The position numbers and the translations under genes are program-made. From the NCBI GenBank assembly GCA_039942715.1, contig JBDVBY010000004.1:1-64000 (forward strand): DNA of 64,000 nt, written 5' to 3'. Under the pieces are notes generated by a model, which was not told the DNA's origin, made no database searches, and saw only the letters and a list, made by a program, of their open reading frames with translations. This DNA is from JABDJX01 sp039942715 (lineage in GTDB: Bacteria; Pseudomonadota; Alphaproteobacteria; Rhodobacterales; Rhodobacteraceae). Below, one piece after another: positions 22,971 through 31,873 of this stretch (its first letter is position 1; each line of letters opens with the position of its first letter).

Positions 22971-23915
22971 CTAGTCGCGCCAGTCAAAGAAATCAGGGCC
23001 TGCGCGCGACAAAAGCGTCTCTGCCAAGGTGCGCCCAATATCGGGTGCGTCCGATATCGATCCTGTCATCGCATCGGACAAAGCCTCGCTACCATCGGTA
23101 CGCAAAACTTCTCCTCGCAGGGTGAGCTGATCACCGTCCAACTCTGCCAAGGCCGCAATAGGCGTTTCGCACGACCCATCAAGCGCCTTCAGAAAAGAAC
23201 GTTCCGCAGCCAAGCGATGCCCTGTTTCATCGTGATGGATCGCCGCCAGCATGTCCGCCGCGCGTGTATCATCGATCCGACGCTCGATCCCAATCGTGCC
23301 TTGCGCAACCGCAGGCAACATCTCATCCGGGTCAATCGCAGAAGCGGCCAAATGACTAAGGTCTAGACGATTTAATCCTGCCATTGCCAAAAACGTACAA
23401 GCCGCCACACCATCTTCCAGCTTTTTCAGTCGCGTTTGTACATTGCCACGAAACTCGACCACGACCAACTCGGGGAACCGGTGCAACAATTGTGCCTTGC
23501 GCCGCAAGCTAGAGGTGCCAACTTTAGTGCCCGGTTCAAGTGCGCCCAGCGTGCCGCCTTTTGGCGCAATAAACGCATCACGCACATCTTCGCGCGGCAA
23601 ATAGCAATTCAGAACAAGCCCATCAGGCTGTTCGACCGGCATATCCTTTGTCGAATGCACAGCAATATCAATGCTGCCTTCCAACATCGCATCTTCGATT
23701 TCCTTGGTGAAAAGCCCCTTACCGCCGATCTCTTTCAGAGGGCGGTCCAGAACACGGTCACCGGTGGTTTTGATCACCTCAATCTCGAACGCCTCTTGCG
23801 GCAAATCAAAGGCGGCAACCAGACTGGCGCGGGTCTCGTAGGCCTGCGCAAGAGCCAAAGGAGAGCCGCGGGTACCAATACGAAACGGGTTTTGGGGGTC
23901 AGGAAGTGTTGTCAT
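22971..23915 (-). CDS. hemC: Porphobilinogen deaminase (hydroxymethylbilane synthase)
   Basis: A 314-residue enzyme that joins four porphobilinogens into hydroxymethylbilane. Motifs include RIGTRGSPLALAQA, the substrate-side HSTKDMPVEQPDGL, TSSLRRKAQLL, FRGNVQTRLKKLEDG and the cofactor-binding Cys in DGSCETPIA. I place the start at ATG 23915 (GGAAG site); a longer frame would run into the hemE leader. It is divergent from hemE with 97 bases between starts, so the two heme genes share a control region. Confidence 0.96.
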   Translation of the reverse strand: MTTLPDPQNPFRIGTRGSPLALAQAYETRASLVAAFDLPQEAFEIEVIKTTGDRVLDRPLKEIGGKGLFTKEIEDAMLEGSIDIAVHSTKDMPVEQPDGLVLNCYLPREDVRDAFIAPKGGTLGALEPGTKVGTSSLRRKAQLLHRFPELVVVEFRGNVQTRLKKLEDGVAACTFLAMAGLNRLDLSHLAASAIDPDEMLPAVAQGTIGIERRIDDTRAADMLAAIHHDETGHRLAAERSFLKALDGSCETPIAALAELDGDQLTLRGEVLRTDGSEALSDAMTGSISDAPDIGRTLAETLLSRAGPDFFDWRD

Positions 23916-24012
23916 GGCTTCCGGTTTAAGACTGTCAGACAGAATTGACAATCCACGCATTGACAACACGAGGCTGACTTGGGACCAAAGGCGCAACAAA
24001 GGGATTAAGACC

Positions 24013-25053
24013 ATGGCCGATAAACTGCTTTTAAGATCGCTGGCGGGTGAAACACTGCCCGTTCCGCCGATTTGGATGATGCGTCAGGCCGGGCGTTATC
24101 TGCCGGAATATCGCGCCACACGCGCTCAAGCAGGTGATTTTCTGTCGCTCTGCTACAACCCGGAACTGGCCGCCGAAGTTACCCTGCAGCCTATCCGTCG
24201 CTATGGCTTTGACGCCGCGATCCTGTTTGCCGATATCCTGCTCATCCCCGAAGCGCTTGGCGCAGATCTTTGGTTTGTCACCGGCGAAGGCCCTCGCTTG
24301 TCGACAATCTCTGAACAGGCTGACTTCGACAAACTCAAGCCAGCCGACGCAGTGCACGATCACCTTGCGCCGATTTATGAAACCGTAAAAATCCTTACCC
24401 GCGAGTTGCCCAAAGAAACCGCGCTTATCGGCTTTGCTGGCGCGCCTTGGACCGTGGCCACTTACATGATCGCCGGTCGCGGCACGCCAGACCAAGGCCC
24501 CGCACATGCACTTAAAGACGGCAATCGCGCTCTGTTCCAGTCCGTCATCGACCTGCTCACCGACGCGACGATTGAGTACCTCTCAGCCCAGATTGAAGCG
24601 GGCGCCGAAGTCGTCAAACTGTTCGACAGCTGGGCAGGCTCGCTCAAAGATCAGGATTTCGTCGATTTCTCTCTAACCCCCGCCAAAAAGATCATCGCTG
24701 CCCTCAAAGCCAAACATCCAAACACCCCCATCATCGCCTTTCCTCGAGAAGCAGGCGACAAATACAAAGGCTTTGCAAAAGCCACCGGCGCAGATTGCGT
24801 CGCGCTCGACAATTCAGCCGATCCCACATGGGCGGCAGAAAACGTGCAAATCGACGGCTGTGTCCAAGGCAACCTCGCTTCAAAACACATGGTCACCGGC
24901 GGCGATGCACTGGTCACCGAGACCCGCGCCATCGTCAAAGCCTTCTCCAAAGGCCCGCATATTTTCAACCTCGGCCACGGCATAACGCCCGACGCTGATC
25001 CTGAAAATGTCGCCCTGATGATCGAAACGGTTCGTTCAAGCGCAAAAACTTAA
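24013..25053 (+). CDS. hemE: Uroporphyrinogen decarboxylase
   Basis: A 346-residue TIM-barrel enzyme converting uroporphyrinogen III to coproporphyrinogen III. The signatures PPIWMMRQAGRYLPEYR near the N-terminus and GFAGAPWTVATYMIAG in the middle are diagnostic, with FDSWAGSL and NLGHGI motifs further on. ATG 24013 is used; upstream frame has no similarity. It is divergent from hemC. Confidence 0.96.
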   Translation: MADKLLLRSLAGETLPVPPIWMMRQAGRYLPEYRATRAQAGDFLSLCYNPELAAEVTLQPIRRYGFDAAILFADILLIPEALGADLWFVTGEGPRLSTISEQADFDKLKPADAVHDHLAPIYETVKILTRELPKETALIGFAGAPWTVATYMIAGRGTPDQGPAHALKDGNRALFQSVIDLLTDATIEYLSAQIEAGAEVVKLFDSWAGSLKDQDFVDFSLTPAKKIIAALKAKHPNTPIIAFPREAGDKYKGFAKATGADCVALDNSADPTWAAENVQIDGCVQGNLASKHMVTGGDALVTETRAIVKAFSKGPHIFNLGHGITPDADPENVALMIETVRSSAKT

Positions 25054-25063
25054 GGGTTTCTTC

Positions 25064-25128
25064 TGTCTTAAAATACCTCGGGGGTTCGGGGGCCGAGCCC
25101 CCGATGGATCGCCTCGCGCAAGCGAGGC
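25064..25128 (-). repeat. Hairpin repeat family, copy A, and adjacent hairpin
   Basis: Read on the minus strand: the hairpin TCGGGGGC-TCG-GCCCCCGA (25086-25104), then ACCCCCGAGGTATTTTAAGACAGAAG. A second hairpin, GCCTCGC-GCAA-GCGAGGC (25111-25128), lies on the recR side. The element fills the gap between the convergent ends of hemE and recR and can act as the recR terminator. Related copies occur at 27231, 31819 and 38106. Confidence 0.75.
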
Positions 25129-25133
25129 GAAAG

Positions 25134-25727
25134 TTAAACCGACTTGCGCGCCTTCAAAGCAGCCCCAATCGTGCCGTCATCAAGATAATCAAGCTCACCA
25201 CCAATCGGCACACCTTGGGCCAGCGAAGTTACCTTCACCCGGTGTTCGATCTGATCGGCAATATAATGCGCGGTCGTCTGACCATCCACGGTGGCATTCA
25301 GAGCCAAAATCACTTCTGAAATTTCTTCGGACGTCACACGATCAATCAACTTTGGGATCCGCAATTCTTCTGGGCCGACCGCATCCAGTGCCGACAGCGT
25401 GCCGCCGAGCACATGATAACGCCCCTTAAATACGCCCGCGCGCTCCATGGCCCAAAGATCGGCAACATCTTCCACGATGCAAAGTTCTCCATTGGCACGT
25501 TTCTCGCTTTGGCAAATCTCGCAAAGATCCGTGGTACCGACGTTGCCGCAGTTCAAACACTCGCGCGCGGTTTCGGCCACACGGGTAAGCGCGTCAGATA
25601 AAGGGATCAGAACCAAGGCACGCTTCTTAATCATATGAAGCACCGCGCGCCGGGCCGAGCGCGGCCCCAAACCGGGCAGTTTGGCCATCATCTCGATCAG
25701 ATTGTCCAAGTCGTTTTGCCCGTTCAT
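25134..25727 (-). CDS. recR: Recombination protein RecR
   Basis: A 197-residue DNA-binding clamp protein acting with RecO and RecF in gap repair. It has the N-terminal helix-hairpin-helix LPGLGPRSARRAVLHM, the four-cysteine zinc finger CLNCGNVGTTDLCEIC, and a Toprim domain (LCIVEDVADLWAMERAG to EVILALNATVDGQTTAHYI). The ATG overlaps the stop of the upstream TraB/GumN-like gene by four bases. It is the distal gene of a dnaX-ybaB-TraB-recR series. Confidence 0.96.
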   Translation of the reverse strand: MNGQNDLDNLIEMMAKLPGLGPRSARRAVLHMIKKRALVLIPLSDALTRVAETARECLNCGNVGTTDLCEICQSEKRANGELCIVEDVADLWAMERAGVFKGRYHVLGGTLSALDAVGPEELRIPKLIDRVTSEEISEVILALNATVDGQTTAHYIADQIEHRVKVTSLAQGVPIGGELDYLDDGTIGAALKARKSV

Positions 25728-26782
25728 TCCACCTCTCCCGGCAACACCACGCGTGTGACGGTGTGGCCCATGGCACGCAATCTCTCAATCAAGCCGCTCT
25801 GCCCCGGCAAATGCGCAAAGCCCACCGCCATTACAAGACCGCCTTCTCGAATACCGTCAGTAGATCGGGCTAAAAAGCGGTCGTTACGCTCGGCCACTAG
25901 ATAAGCATCGGTTAAAGCCAGGGCACGCGCCGCGCCTTCGCCCAATACGCTCTCCAAATACACAGCGTCCCAGGCGGAAATCACGTCCATGCGCCCCTGT
26001 CGGTAAAGCGCAAAGGACGTTGTGCGCTCTGCATTGCTTGAAACAGGCTTTAAATAGGCAGTGTATACCTGAATGATCGCCTCTGCGATTTCGGCGCGCA
26101 CCGGATCAGCCAGATCGTCCAAAAAAACGTTCGCTCCCTCAAGGCCTAAGATTTCGGCGCCGGCCAAACGCCCTAAGAGCTGGATGTAATCATCCTGTGC
26201 AGGCAGAACTCCGTTCGAAAAGTCTTCGCACGGGTCGGACAAAAGCATTTCGGCCATACCCGCGTTGGACAGGATAAGCTCTACATCTTCCGTCCAGCCC
26301 AGCTCAATCGCACGGTCGCGCAGCCAGTCAGTGTGTTCGGGTGACAGCCCGGCAATACTATTGCCCGCAACTGGTGCACTGAAAGGGTCACCCGCCTCTT
26401 TAAAGCGCGCCGCGTAAAACGGGGCATCGCGCAGTTCAGCACGGCTTTTGGCGGTGAAATCGATTTCAACGGCAACCACACTGGCCGCGGCTATGACGTC
26501 GCGCAAAGCCTGTGGCAGATCAAGGATCAGTGGATCAGAAGAATGCATGGTGCCCCAAAGGTGCGAAACAGCTCCTTCGCGCGTTTCAATCCGCCACAGG
26601 CGGCCCTTGCCATTTTCAAGCGTTGCACCGTTCGCGTCTAAAGCCTCAAACGTTGATGGTGCAAAGGCACTTTCAACGATTTCTGCACTTTCAACGGTGC
26701 AGACATCCAGCGTCGCCCAATCCTGAGCCTGCACGGCGACGGGAAACGCAATCGCCGCCAAACCAATGAAAGCCCGCAGCAC
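25724..26782 (-). CDS. TraB/GumN-family protein
   Basis: A 352-residue protein with a signal peptide (1-19, AVQA-Q). The conserved HLWGTMHSSDP near residue 75, a central Glu region (VVAVEIDF) and GFAHLPGQSGLIERLRAMGHTV at the C-terminus are the signature elements of the TraB/PrgY/GumN superfamily, a Tiki-like metalloprotease fold with conserved GxxH and ExxH-like sites. The bacterial role is unsettled. It lies between ybaB and recR on the same strand, an order I do not recognise as functionally meaningful. Confidence 0.82.
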   Translation of the reverse strand: MLRAFIGLAAIAFPVAVQAQDWATLDVCTVESAEIVESAFAPSTFEALDANGATLENGKGRLWRIETREGAVSHLWGTMHSSDPLILDLPQALRDVIAAASVVAVEIDFTAKSRAELRDAPFYAARFKEAGDPFSAPVAGNSIAGLSPEHTDWLRDRAIELGWTEDVELILSNAGMAEMLLSDPCEDFSNGVLPAQDDYIQLLGRLAGAEILGLEGANVFLDDLADPVRAEIAEAIIQVYTAYLKPVSSNAERTTSFALYRQGRMDVISAWDAVYLESVLGEGAARALALTDAYLVAERNDRFLARSTDGIREGGLVMAVGFAHLPGQSGLIERLRAMGHTVTRVVLPGEVE

Positions 26783-26787
26783 GGTCT

Positions 26788-27132
26788 TCAGAACGGCAGC
26801 TTCATGTCAGCAGGCAGCCCCATGCCTTCGGTCAGCTTGCTCATCTCGCTTTGTGATTTTTCGCTGGCTTTGGATTGCGCATCTTTAATCGCGGCTAAAA
26901 TCAGGTCTTCGACCACCTCTTTTTCGTCCGGATTGAAAATAGAAGGGTCAATATCCAAACCGATCAGCTCGCCTTTAGCGGTTGATGTTGCCTTAACAAG
27001 GCCTGCACCAGACTCACCTGTGACAGTGATCGAATGCAGTTCTTCCTGCATCTCGGCCATCTTGGTTTGCATTTCCTGTGCGGCCTTCATCATCTTGCCC
27101 ATGTCGGCCAATCCGCCCAGTCCTTTTAGCAT
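26788..27132 (-). CDS. ybaB: YbaB/EbfC-family nucleoid-associated protein
   Basis: A 114-residue dimeric DNA-binding protein. The MGKMMKAAQEMQTKMAEMQEEL coiled helix and the GSGLVKA-like core (here GESGAGLVKATSTAKGEL) are typical. YbaB is found next to dnaX and recR in most proteobacteria, as here. About 150 bases containing a repeat element separate it from the end of dnaX. Confidence 0.94.
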   Translation of the reverse strand: MLKGLGGLADMGKMMKAAQEMQTKMAEMQEELHSITVTGESGAGLVKATSTAKGELIGLDIDPSIFNPDEKEVVEDLILAAIKDAQSKASEKSQSEMSKLTEGMGLPADMKLPF

Positions 27133-27230
27133 CTCGCTCTCCTTGTCCGTGGTTCCTTCTCAGATACGCGTGCGAAAGGCTTGGAACAAGAGGGGACGGG
27201 GATTTGCGCCGCCTATCTGCAGAATGGCAA

Positions 27231-27265
27231 GCGGGGGCCAGCCCCCGCACCCCCGGAGTATTTTT
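27231..27265 (+). repeat. Hairpin repeat family, copy B
   Basis: GCGGGGGC-CA-GCCCCCGC (27231-27248), then ACCCCCGGAGTATTTTT. It lies just past the dnaX stop but is oriented against dnaX transcription, so it is not a simple terminator for that gene on the T-rich side. Confidence 0.7.
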
Positions 27266-27280
27266 CAATAGGCGAAAGCC

Positions 27281-29035
27281 CTAGTCGTCCTCGAAGGGAT
27301 CCCACTCATCATCAACCTCTGCCAATGCGTCTTCGGCAGCCGAGGCGGCAATGTCTTTTGCCGTGCGCAGAGTTTCAATTTGCGCCTTTGGGAAGGCGGT
27401 AAGGATGGCTGCGACGATCGGCATTTCTTGGGCTGCTTCGCGCAAGGCAATTGCGTCAGCGTCGCGCGCTTCAGAAAGGCTCGGCGCGCCCCCAGAGGCT
27501 GTAACCGAAAGCGCCCAACGCACGCCTGTCCAAGCCTGCAAACGGCTGCCAAGGCGTTGGGCCAAGTCTGAAGCAGCAGTCGGCGCAGGCTCAAACTCAA
27601 TGCGTCCTGGCTGATAAGATACAAGACGTATGCCGCCTTCGACCTCAACCAAAAGCTTCACATCCCGATTGGCTCGGATCAGATCGACCACATGCTGAAA
27701 CGTTGGAAAACGGCTTAAGGCATTCTCGGGTTCCACAGCCAATGCCGCTTGCGGGCCACTTGCGCCAGAAGAAATGGACGCAGTGCGATTTGCGACCGCT
27801 TCGGCGCCAGCTGAAGTGCTGCCTTGCGGTGAACCCGATGGAGCGGATGCCGGTGCCACAGGCGGCGGAGTCGCATCTTTCAGCTTGGCAACAAGGTCAC
27901 CTGGCGTGGGCATGTCGGCCACATGTGTCATACGGATAATTGCCATCTCTGCGGCCATCATCGCGTTTGGGGCATTTGAAACCTCCTCCAGCGCTTTCAG
28001 CCCCATTTGCCACATGCGGCTTAAGACAGGCATGGAGAGCTTGTCGGCAAGATCGGTGCCACGGGTACGCTCATCCGGGCTAATAGTTGGATCGTCTGAG
28101 GCTTCTGGTGTGATGCGTATAACGCTGATCCAGTGAGTTATCTCTGTGATATCGCGCAGCACTGCCATCGGATCAGCACCATCGGCGTACTGCGCCGAAA
28201 GTTCGGCCAAAGCACCCGCGACATCTCCGGTCATGATCAACTCAAACAGGTCAAGCACGCGGCCGCGATCGGCCAAACCCAGCATAGCACGCACCTGATC
28301 GGCGGTTGTTTCGCCTGCGCCGTGGCTGATTGCCTGATCAAGCAGCGATGTCGCATCGCGCGCAGACCCCTCAGCTGCACGGGTGATCAACGCAAGGGCG
28401 TCATCGGTGATCTCAGCCTTTTCGGCACCTGCGATCTTGCGCAGCATCTCAATCATCACTTCGGGTTCGATCCGGCGCAGATCAAACCGTTGACAGCGCG
28501 ACAACACCGTCACCGGAACCTTGCGGATTTCCGTTGTGGCAAAGATGAATTTGACGTGTGCGGGTGGCTCTTCCAAGGTTTTCAAGAGCGCGTTGAACGC
28601 GCTGGTCGAGAGCATGTGAACTTCGTCGATGATGTAGATCTTATAGCGTGCCGAAGCGGCCCGGTAATGCACGCTGTCGATAATCTCGCGAATGTCGTTC
28701 ACACCCGTGCGCGAGGCAGCATCCATCTCCATCACATCCACATGCGCCTCTTTCGAGATTGCCACGCAATGCTCGCATTCCCCGCAAGGCTCGGTCGTGG
28801 GGCCACCCTGCCCGTCTTTGCCGATGCAGTTCATCCCCTTGGCGATGATCCGCGCGGTAGAGGTTTTACCGGTGCCACGGATACCAGTCATGATGAAAGC
28901 CTGCGCAATGCGACCGGTTTCAAACGCGTTTTTCAGCGTGCGCACCATCGCCTCTTGCCCGACGAGATCGGCAAAGGTTTTGGGGCGGTATTTTAGCGCC
29001 AATACCTGATAGCTGGTGTCTGCTGTGTCGCTCAT
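27281..29035 (-). CDS. dnaX: DNA polymerase III subunit gamma/tau
   Basis: A 584-residue clamp-loader ATPase. After LALKYRPKTFADLVGQ come the P-loop GIRGTGKTSTARI, the four-cysteine zinc module ending CGECEHC, the DEVH Walker B (IIDEVHMLS), the FIFATTEIRKVP sensor region and SRCQRFDL arginine finger. The C-terminal third is a variable tau-like domain. ATG 29035 is chosen; upstream frame is unrelated. I did not see a clear programmed-frameshift site, so a shorter gamma form is not predicted here. Confidence 0.95.
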   Translation of the reverse strand: MSDTADTSYQVLALKYRPKTFADLVGQEAMVRTLKNAFETGRIAQAFIMTGIRGTGKTSTARIIAKGMNCIGKDGQGGPTTEPCGECEHCVAISKEAHVDVMEMDAASRTGVNDIREIIDSVHYRAASARYKIYIIDEVHMLSTSAFNALLKTLEEPPAHVKFIFATTEIRKVPVTVLSRCQRFDLRRIEPEVMIEMLRKIAGAEKAEITDDALALITRAAEGSARDATSLLDQAISHGAGETTADQVRAMLGLADRGRVLDLFELIMTGDVAGALAELSAQYADGADPMAVLRDITEITHWISVIRITPEASDDPTISPDERTRGTDLADKLSMPVLSRMWQMGLKALEEVSNAPNAMMAAEMAIIRMTHVADMPTPGDLVAKLKDATPPPVAPASAPSGSPQGSTSAGAEAVANRTASISSGASGPQAALAVEPENALSRFPTFQHVVDLIRANRDVKLLVEVEGGIRLVSYQPGRIEFEPAPTAASDLAQRLGSRLQAWTGVRWALSVTASGGAPSLSEARDADAIALREAAQEMPIVAAILTAFPKAQIETLRTAKDIAASAAEDALAEVDDEWDPFEDD

Positions 29036-29120
29036 GGGGCCTCGGGCTGGAATCGCATTCAAAGCAGAGTAGACTGCAGCGTATGAAGCGTCCATCGCAA
29101 GAAACCAAGGAAGGGCCCCA

Positions 29121-29609
29121 ATGTTCGAAATCTTTGAGGTAACGCTTGGTGCTGGGCTTTTGGGGATATCGCCGATGCCAGGGCGCGGTGGAGCCTTTGA
29201 GGCGGATTTGAGCGCGCTGTTACGGTGGGATCCGGCATTAGTGTTGTCGATGCCGACGGCGCAGGAGATGGCACAAAGAGGCGCAGGCGGGCTTGGCGAT
29301 GACTTGCGCAACGCTGGCGTTGACTGGGCACATTTGCCAGTGCCCGACTTTGGCGCGCCTGCCAGCGAAACAACTGCAATGTGGCAGAGAACCTCTGCCA
29401 AAGCGCACCAGATCATCGTCGATGGTGGTCGCGTTTTGGCGCATTGTCATGGGGGGTGTGGGCGATCAGGGATGGTTCTGTTGCGTCTGATGGCTGAGGC
29501 CGGCGAAGTACCGGAAGCCGCTTTGAAACGATTACGCAAATCGCGCGCTTGCGCCGTGGAAACCGACGAGCAGTTTGCATGGGCGGCGGCCGGGTTTGGC
29601 GATGGATAA
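29121..29609 (+). CDS. Protein-tyrosine-phosphatase-like protein
   Basis: A 162-residue cysteine phosphatase. The P-loop HCHGGCGRSGM holds the catalytic C109 and R115 (CX5R), and D76 in PVPDFGAP is placed like the general acid of the WPD loop. No signal peptide is present, so it is cytosolic. Proteins of this type, similar to dual-specificity phosphatases, are common but poorly studied in alphaproteobacteria. The end of the gene overlaps a small membrane protein gene. Confidence 0.85.
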   Translation: MFEIFEVTLGAGLLGISPMPGRGGAFEADLSALLRWDPALVLSMPTAQEMAQRGAGGLGDDLRNAGVDWAHLPVPDFGAPASETTAMWQRTSAKAHQIIVDGGRVLAHCHGGCGRSGMVLLRLMAEAGEVPEAALKRLRKSRACAVETDEQFAWAAAGFGDG

Positions 29610-29898
29610 AACGCCAAGTGATGCAAGACGGTTTCTGTTGATGGCACTTGGCGCCTTGTGGTTGATGGCGTTTTCCTACGCCTTCGTGGCATACTCCAAT
29701 ACGCACTTCGAATGGAAACATGGTGTTTATCTGGGGTGGCAGGGGATCGCAGGGATTGCAGCGGTGGCGATCTATGGCGTCGGTCTTGCGTGGGAAAAAG
29801 GCAGTGCGGCGCGACGCCTTTCAAGGCTTCCGGTGATAATGGCGATTCTTCAAATCCTGGCAATTGCTGCTGTGTTCATCTGGGCATTTGCATTTTGA
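29602..29898 (+). CDS. Small membrane protein of unknown function
   Basis: About 98 residues with three hydrophobic helices (about 10-30, 42-60 and 76-97). The ATG at 29602 overlaps the phosphatase stop by eight bases, suggesting translational coupling. No domain is recognised. Pairing with a phosphatase is the only hint to function. Confidence 0.7.
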   Translation: MDKTPSDARRFLLMALGALWLMAFSYAFVAYSNTHFEWKHGVYLGWQGIAGIAAVAIYGVGLAWEKGSAARRLSRLPVIMAILQILAIAAVFIWAFAF

Positions 29899-29987
29899 CG
29901 TAATTTGCAAGACAATTGGCGTGATTTGCGAGTGACCATGCGCATTCCGCAACATACCTCTTCTCTTCAGCAAAAGGAGAGATTCAC

Positions 29988-30803
29988 ATGGCACGCCGTT
30001 ATTCATCCGTCTTAGTTACAGGCGCCTCGTCGGGTATGGGTAAGGATTTTGCCCTGCGTTTGCTCAGGGACGGCTACGTCGTTTTTGCCGCTGCGCGCTC
30101 GGTCGACAAAATGATTGATCTCAAAGACGCTGGTGCCACCGTGATCGCGATGGACATTACAAAAGAAACCGACGTGATTGCCGCGGCCGAGCAGATCAAA
30201 GCAGCGGGCGGCATCGATATTCTGATAAACAACGCTGGCTTTGGACAGTACGGGCCGGTCGAGGACACGCCAATCGACAAAGCGCGCTATCAGTTTGAGG
30301 TGAACCTGTTTGGCTTAGCGCGGATCACACAGCTTTTGCTGCCGGGCATGCGCGCGCAAGGCAAAGGCCTGATAATCAACATCAGTTCTATGGGCGGGAA
30401 AATGTATACGCCGCTAGGGGCGTGGTATCATGCGACGAAACACGCGCTGGAAGGATGGTCGGATTGTCTGCGCATGGAATTAAAGCCGCACGGTATTGAT
30501 GTGGTGATTATCGAACCTGGTCTGATAGGAACCGGCTTTAGCGACGGGGTTGGCGATCAGTTTGTCGTGGCGGAAGAAAGCGCTTATGCCGAAATGGCCG
30601 AAGGGTTGCAAAAGGCCGGTGAGTCCGAGCGGGTATCGATGTCGCCGCCCTCGGTTATCAGTAATTTGGTGATGAAGGCTATCAGAGCGCCCAAACCCAA
30701 GACGCGTTATGTTGGTGGTGCACTGGCGCGTCCTTTAATGATACTACGACGCTTGCTGCCGGATCGGTGGTTTGATTGGATTTTGATGAGTCAGATAAAG
30801 TGA
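29988..30803 (+). CDS. Short-chain dehydrogenase/reductase
   Basis: A 271-residue classical SDR with the cofactor motif TGASSGMGKDFALRL, NNAGFG, the catalytic Ser in NISSMGG and YHATK (Tyr-x-x-x-Lys). AAAGGAGA gives a strong ribosome site. It may act on a lipid-like or steroid-like alcohol, but the substrate cannot be derived. The stop codon overlaps the probable GTG start of an AraC-type regulator. Confidence 0.9.
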   Translation: MARRYSSVLVTGASSGMGKDFALRLLRDGYVVFAAARSVDKMIDLKDAGATVIAMDITKETDVIAAAEQIKAAGGIDILINNAGFGQYGPVEDTPIDKARYQFEVNLFGLARITQLLLPGMRAQGKGLIINISSMGGKMYTPLGAWYHATKHALEGWSDCLRMELKPHGIDVVIIEPGLIGTGFSDGVGDQFVVAEESAYAEMAEGLQKAGESERVSMSPPSVISNLVMKAIRAPKPKTRYVGGALARPLMILRRLLPDRWFDWILMSQIK

Positions 30804-31789
30804 CAAAACCATTTAGTGTAGACCTTGGATGGGCAGCCTTGCTTGCGCACCTTGAGTTGAGACCAGCGGATGTTTTGCGCCGCGCCGAGTTGCCCGAAGA
30901 CCTTTTTTCGCGCGTGCGTCCAACTCTGACGCCAGATGACTTTTGGCAGCTTTGGCGCGCGCTGACCGATCAGATGGCAACGCAAGCGCCAGGGTTGGTA
31001 TTGGCACAGGCCATGTCGCCTGAGGTGTTCAGCCCGCCTTTGTTTGCCGCATATTGCAGCCCGAATCTAACTGTCGCTGTTGAACGACTTGCTGAGTACA
31101 AACCCTTGATCGGACCGCTGCACCTTGAAGTGCATGACACGGCAGGTGGACTTGAAGTGACCTATGGGGCAGACCCGGGCATCACGCTTCCGACTGAGTT
31201 TATCGGCGCAGAACTGGCGTTCCTTGTGCGTCTTGCCCGGCTTGCCAGCCAGCGAGAGATCCGCCCGATCGCCGTTGAAATGGTGAAGCCGCCTACATCG
31301 GGAGAATATGCGCTCTTCTTTGGCAGACCAGTACGAGCGGGGCCTTTTAACCGCGTAGTCTTTACCCGCGAAGATTCCAAAGTACCTTTCCTGTCAGCAC
31401 ACCCAGCCTTGTTCGCCTCTTTTGAGCCAGACCTGCGCGCGCGTCTGGATCAACTTGAACGACACGCCACAATGGCCGAGCGTGTGCGGGCGGTTTTGAT
31501 GGAAGGGTTGCCAAGCGGTCAGGGAGATGCGGCTCATGTGGCCAAGCGGCTTGGAATTTCCGCACGTGGCTTGCAGCGTAAATTGGCCGGTGAAAAGACG
31601 AGCTTTCAATCAGAGCTGCGCGCTTTGCGGCGTCGCCTTGCTGAGGACTATCTTGCCGATACTGACCTAAGCAGCCCTGAAATTGCGTTTTTATTGGGGT
31701 ACGGCGATCCAAATTCGTTTATTCGCGCGTTTCATATTTGGACCGGGACAACCCCCGAAGCACATCGCAGCGCTGAGCGTTCAAGCTGA
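30800..31789 (+). CDS. AraC-family transcriptional regulator (OruR/ArgR-like, with ligand-binding domain)
   Basis: About 329 residues. The N-terminal two thirds resemble the arabinose-binding-like domain found in OruR-type regulators (PF12625); the C-terminus is a double helix-turn-helix HTH_18 with VAKRLGISARGLQRKL and IAFLLGYGDPNSFIRAFHIWTGTTP. The start is uncertain: GTG 30800 overlaps the SDR stop as GTGA, while a TTG at 30776 would add eight residues. It likely controls the preceding SDR gene. Confidence 0.85.
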   Translation: MTKPFSVDLGWAALLAHLELRPADVLRRAELPEDLFSRVRPTLTPDDFWQLWRALTDQMATQAPGLVLAQAMSPEVFSPPLFAAYCSPNLTVAVERLAEYKPLIGPLHLEVHDTAGGLEVTYGADPGITLPTEFIGAELAFLVRLARLASQREIRPIAVEMVKPPTSGEYALFFGRPVRAGPFNRVVFTREDSKVPFLSAHPALFASFEPDLRARLDQLERHATMAERVRAVLMEGLPSGQGDAAHVAKRLGISARGLQRKLAGEKTSFQSELRALRRRLAEDYLADTDLSSPEIAFLLGYGDPNSFIRAFHIWTGTTPEAHRSAERSS

Positions 31790-31818
31790 TTGCGCCGCGA
31801 CTTTGCCGCGTCGCCAAG

Positions 31819-31869
31819 CTGGAGGGGCGCTGCCCCTCCAGACCTCCCCGAGGTATTTTTAGACAGAAG
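31819..31869 (+). repeat. Hairpin repeat family, copy C
   Basis: CTGGAGGGGC-GCT-GCCCCTCCAG (31819-31841), then ACCTCCCCGAGGTATTTTTAGACAGAAG. It fills the gap between the convergent AraC gene and rsgA and is oriented as a terminator for the AraC gene. Its tail matches copy A almost exactly. Confidence 0.75.
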
Positions 31870-31873
31870 AGAT

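Noticed and set aside
28133..28996. Open frame of 287 codons on the plus strand opposite dnaX
   Set aside because: Lies entirely within dnaX, with no recognisable domain and an unusual amino-acid composition rich in His and Arg.
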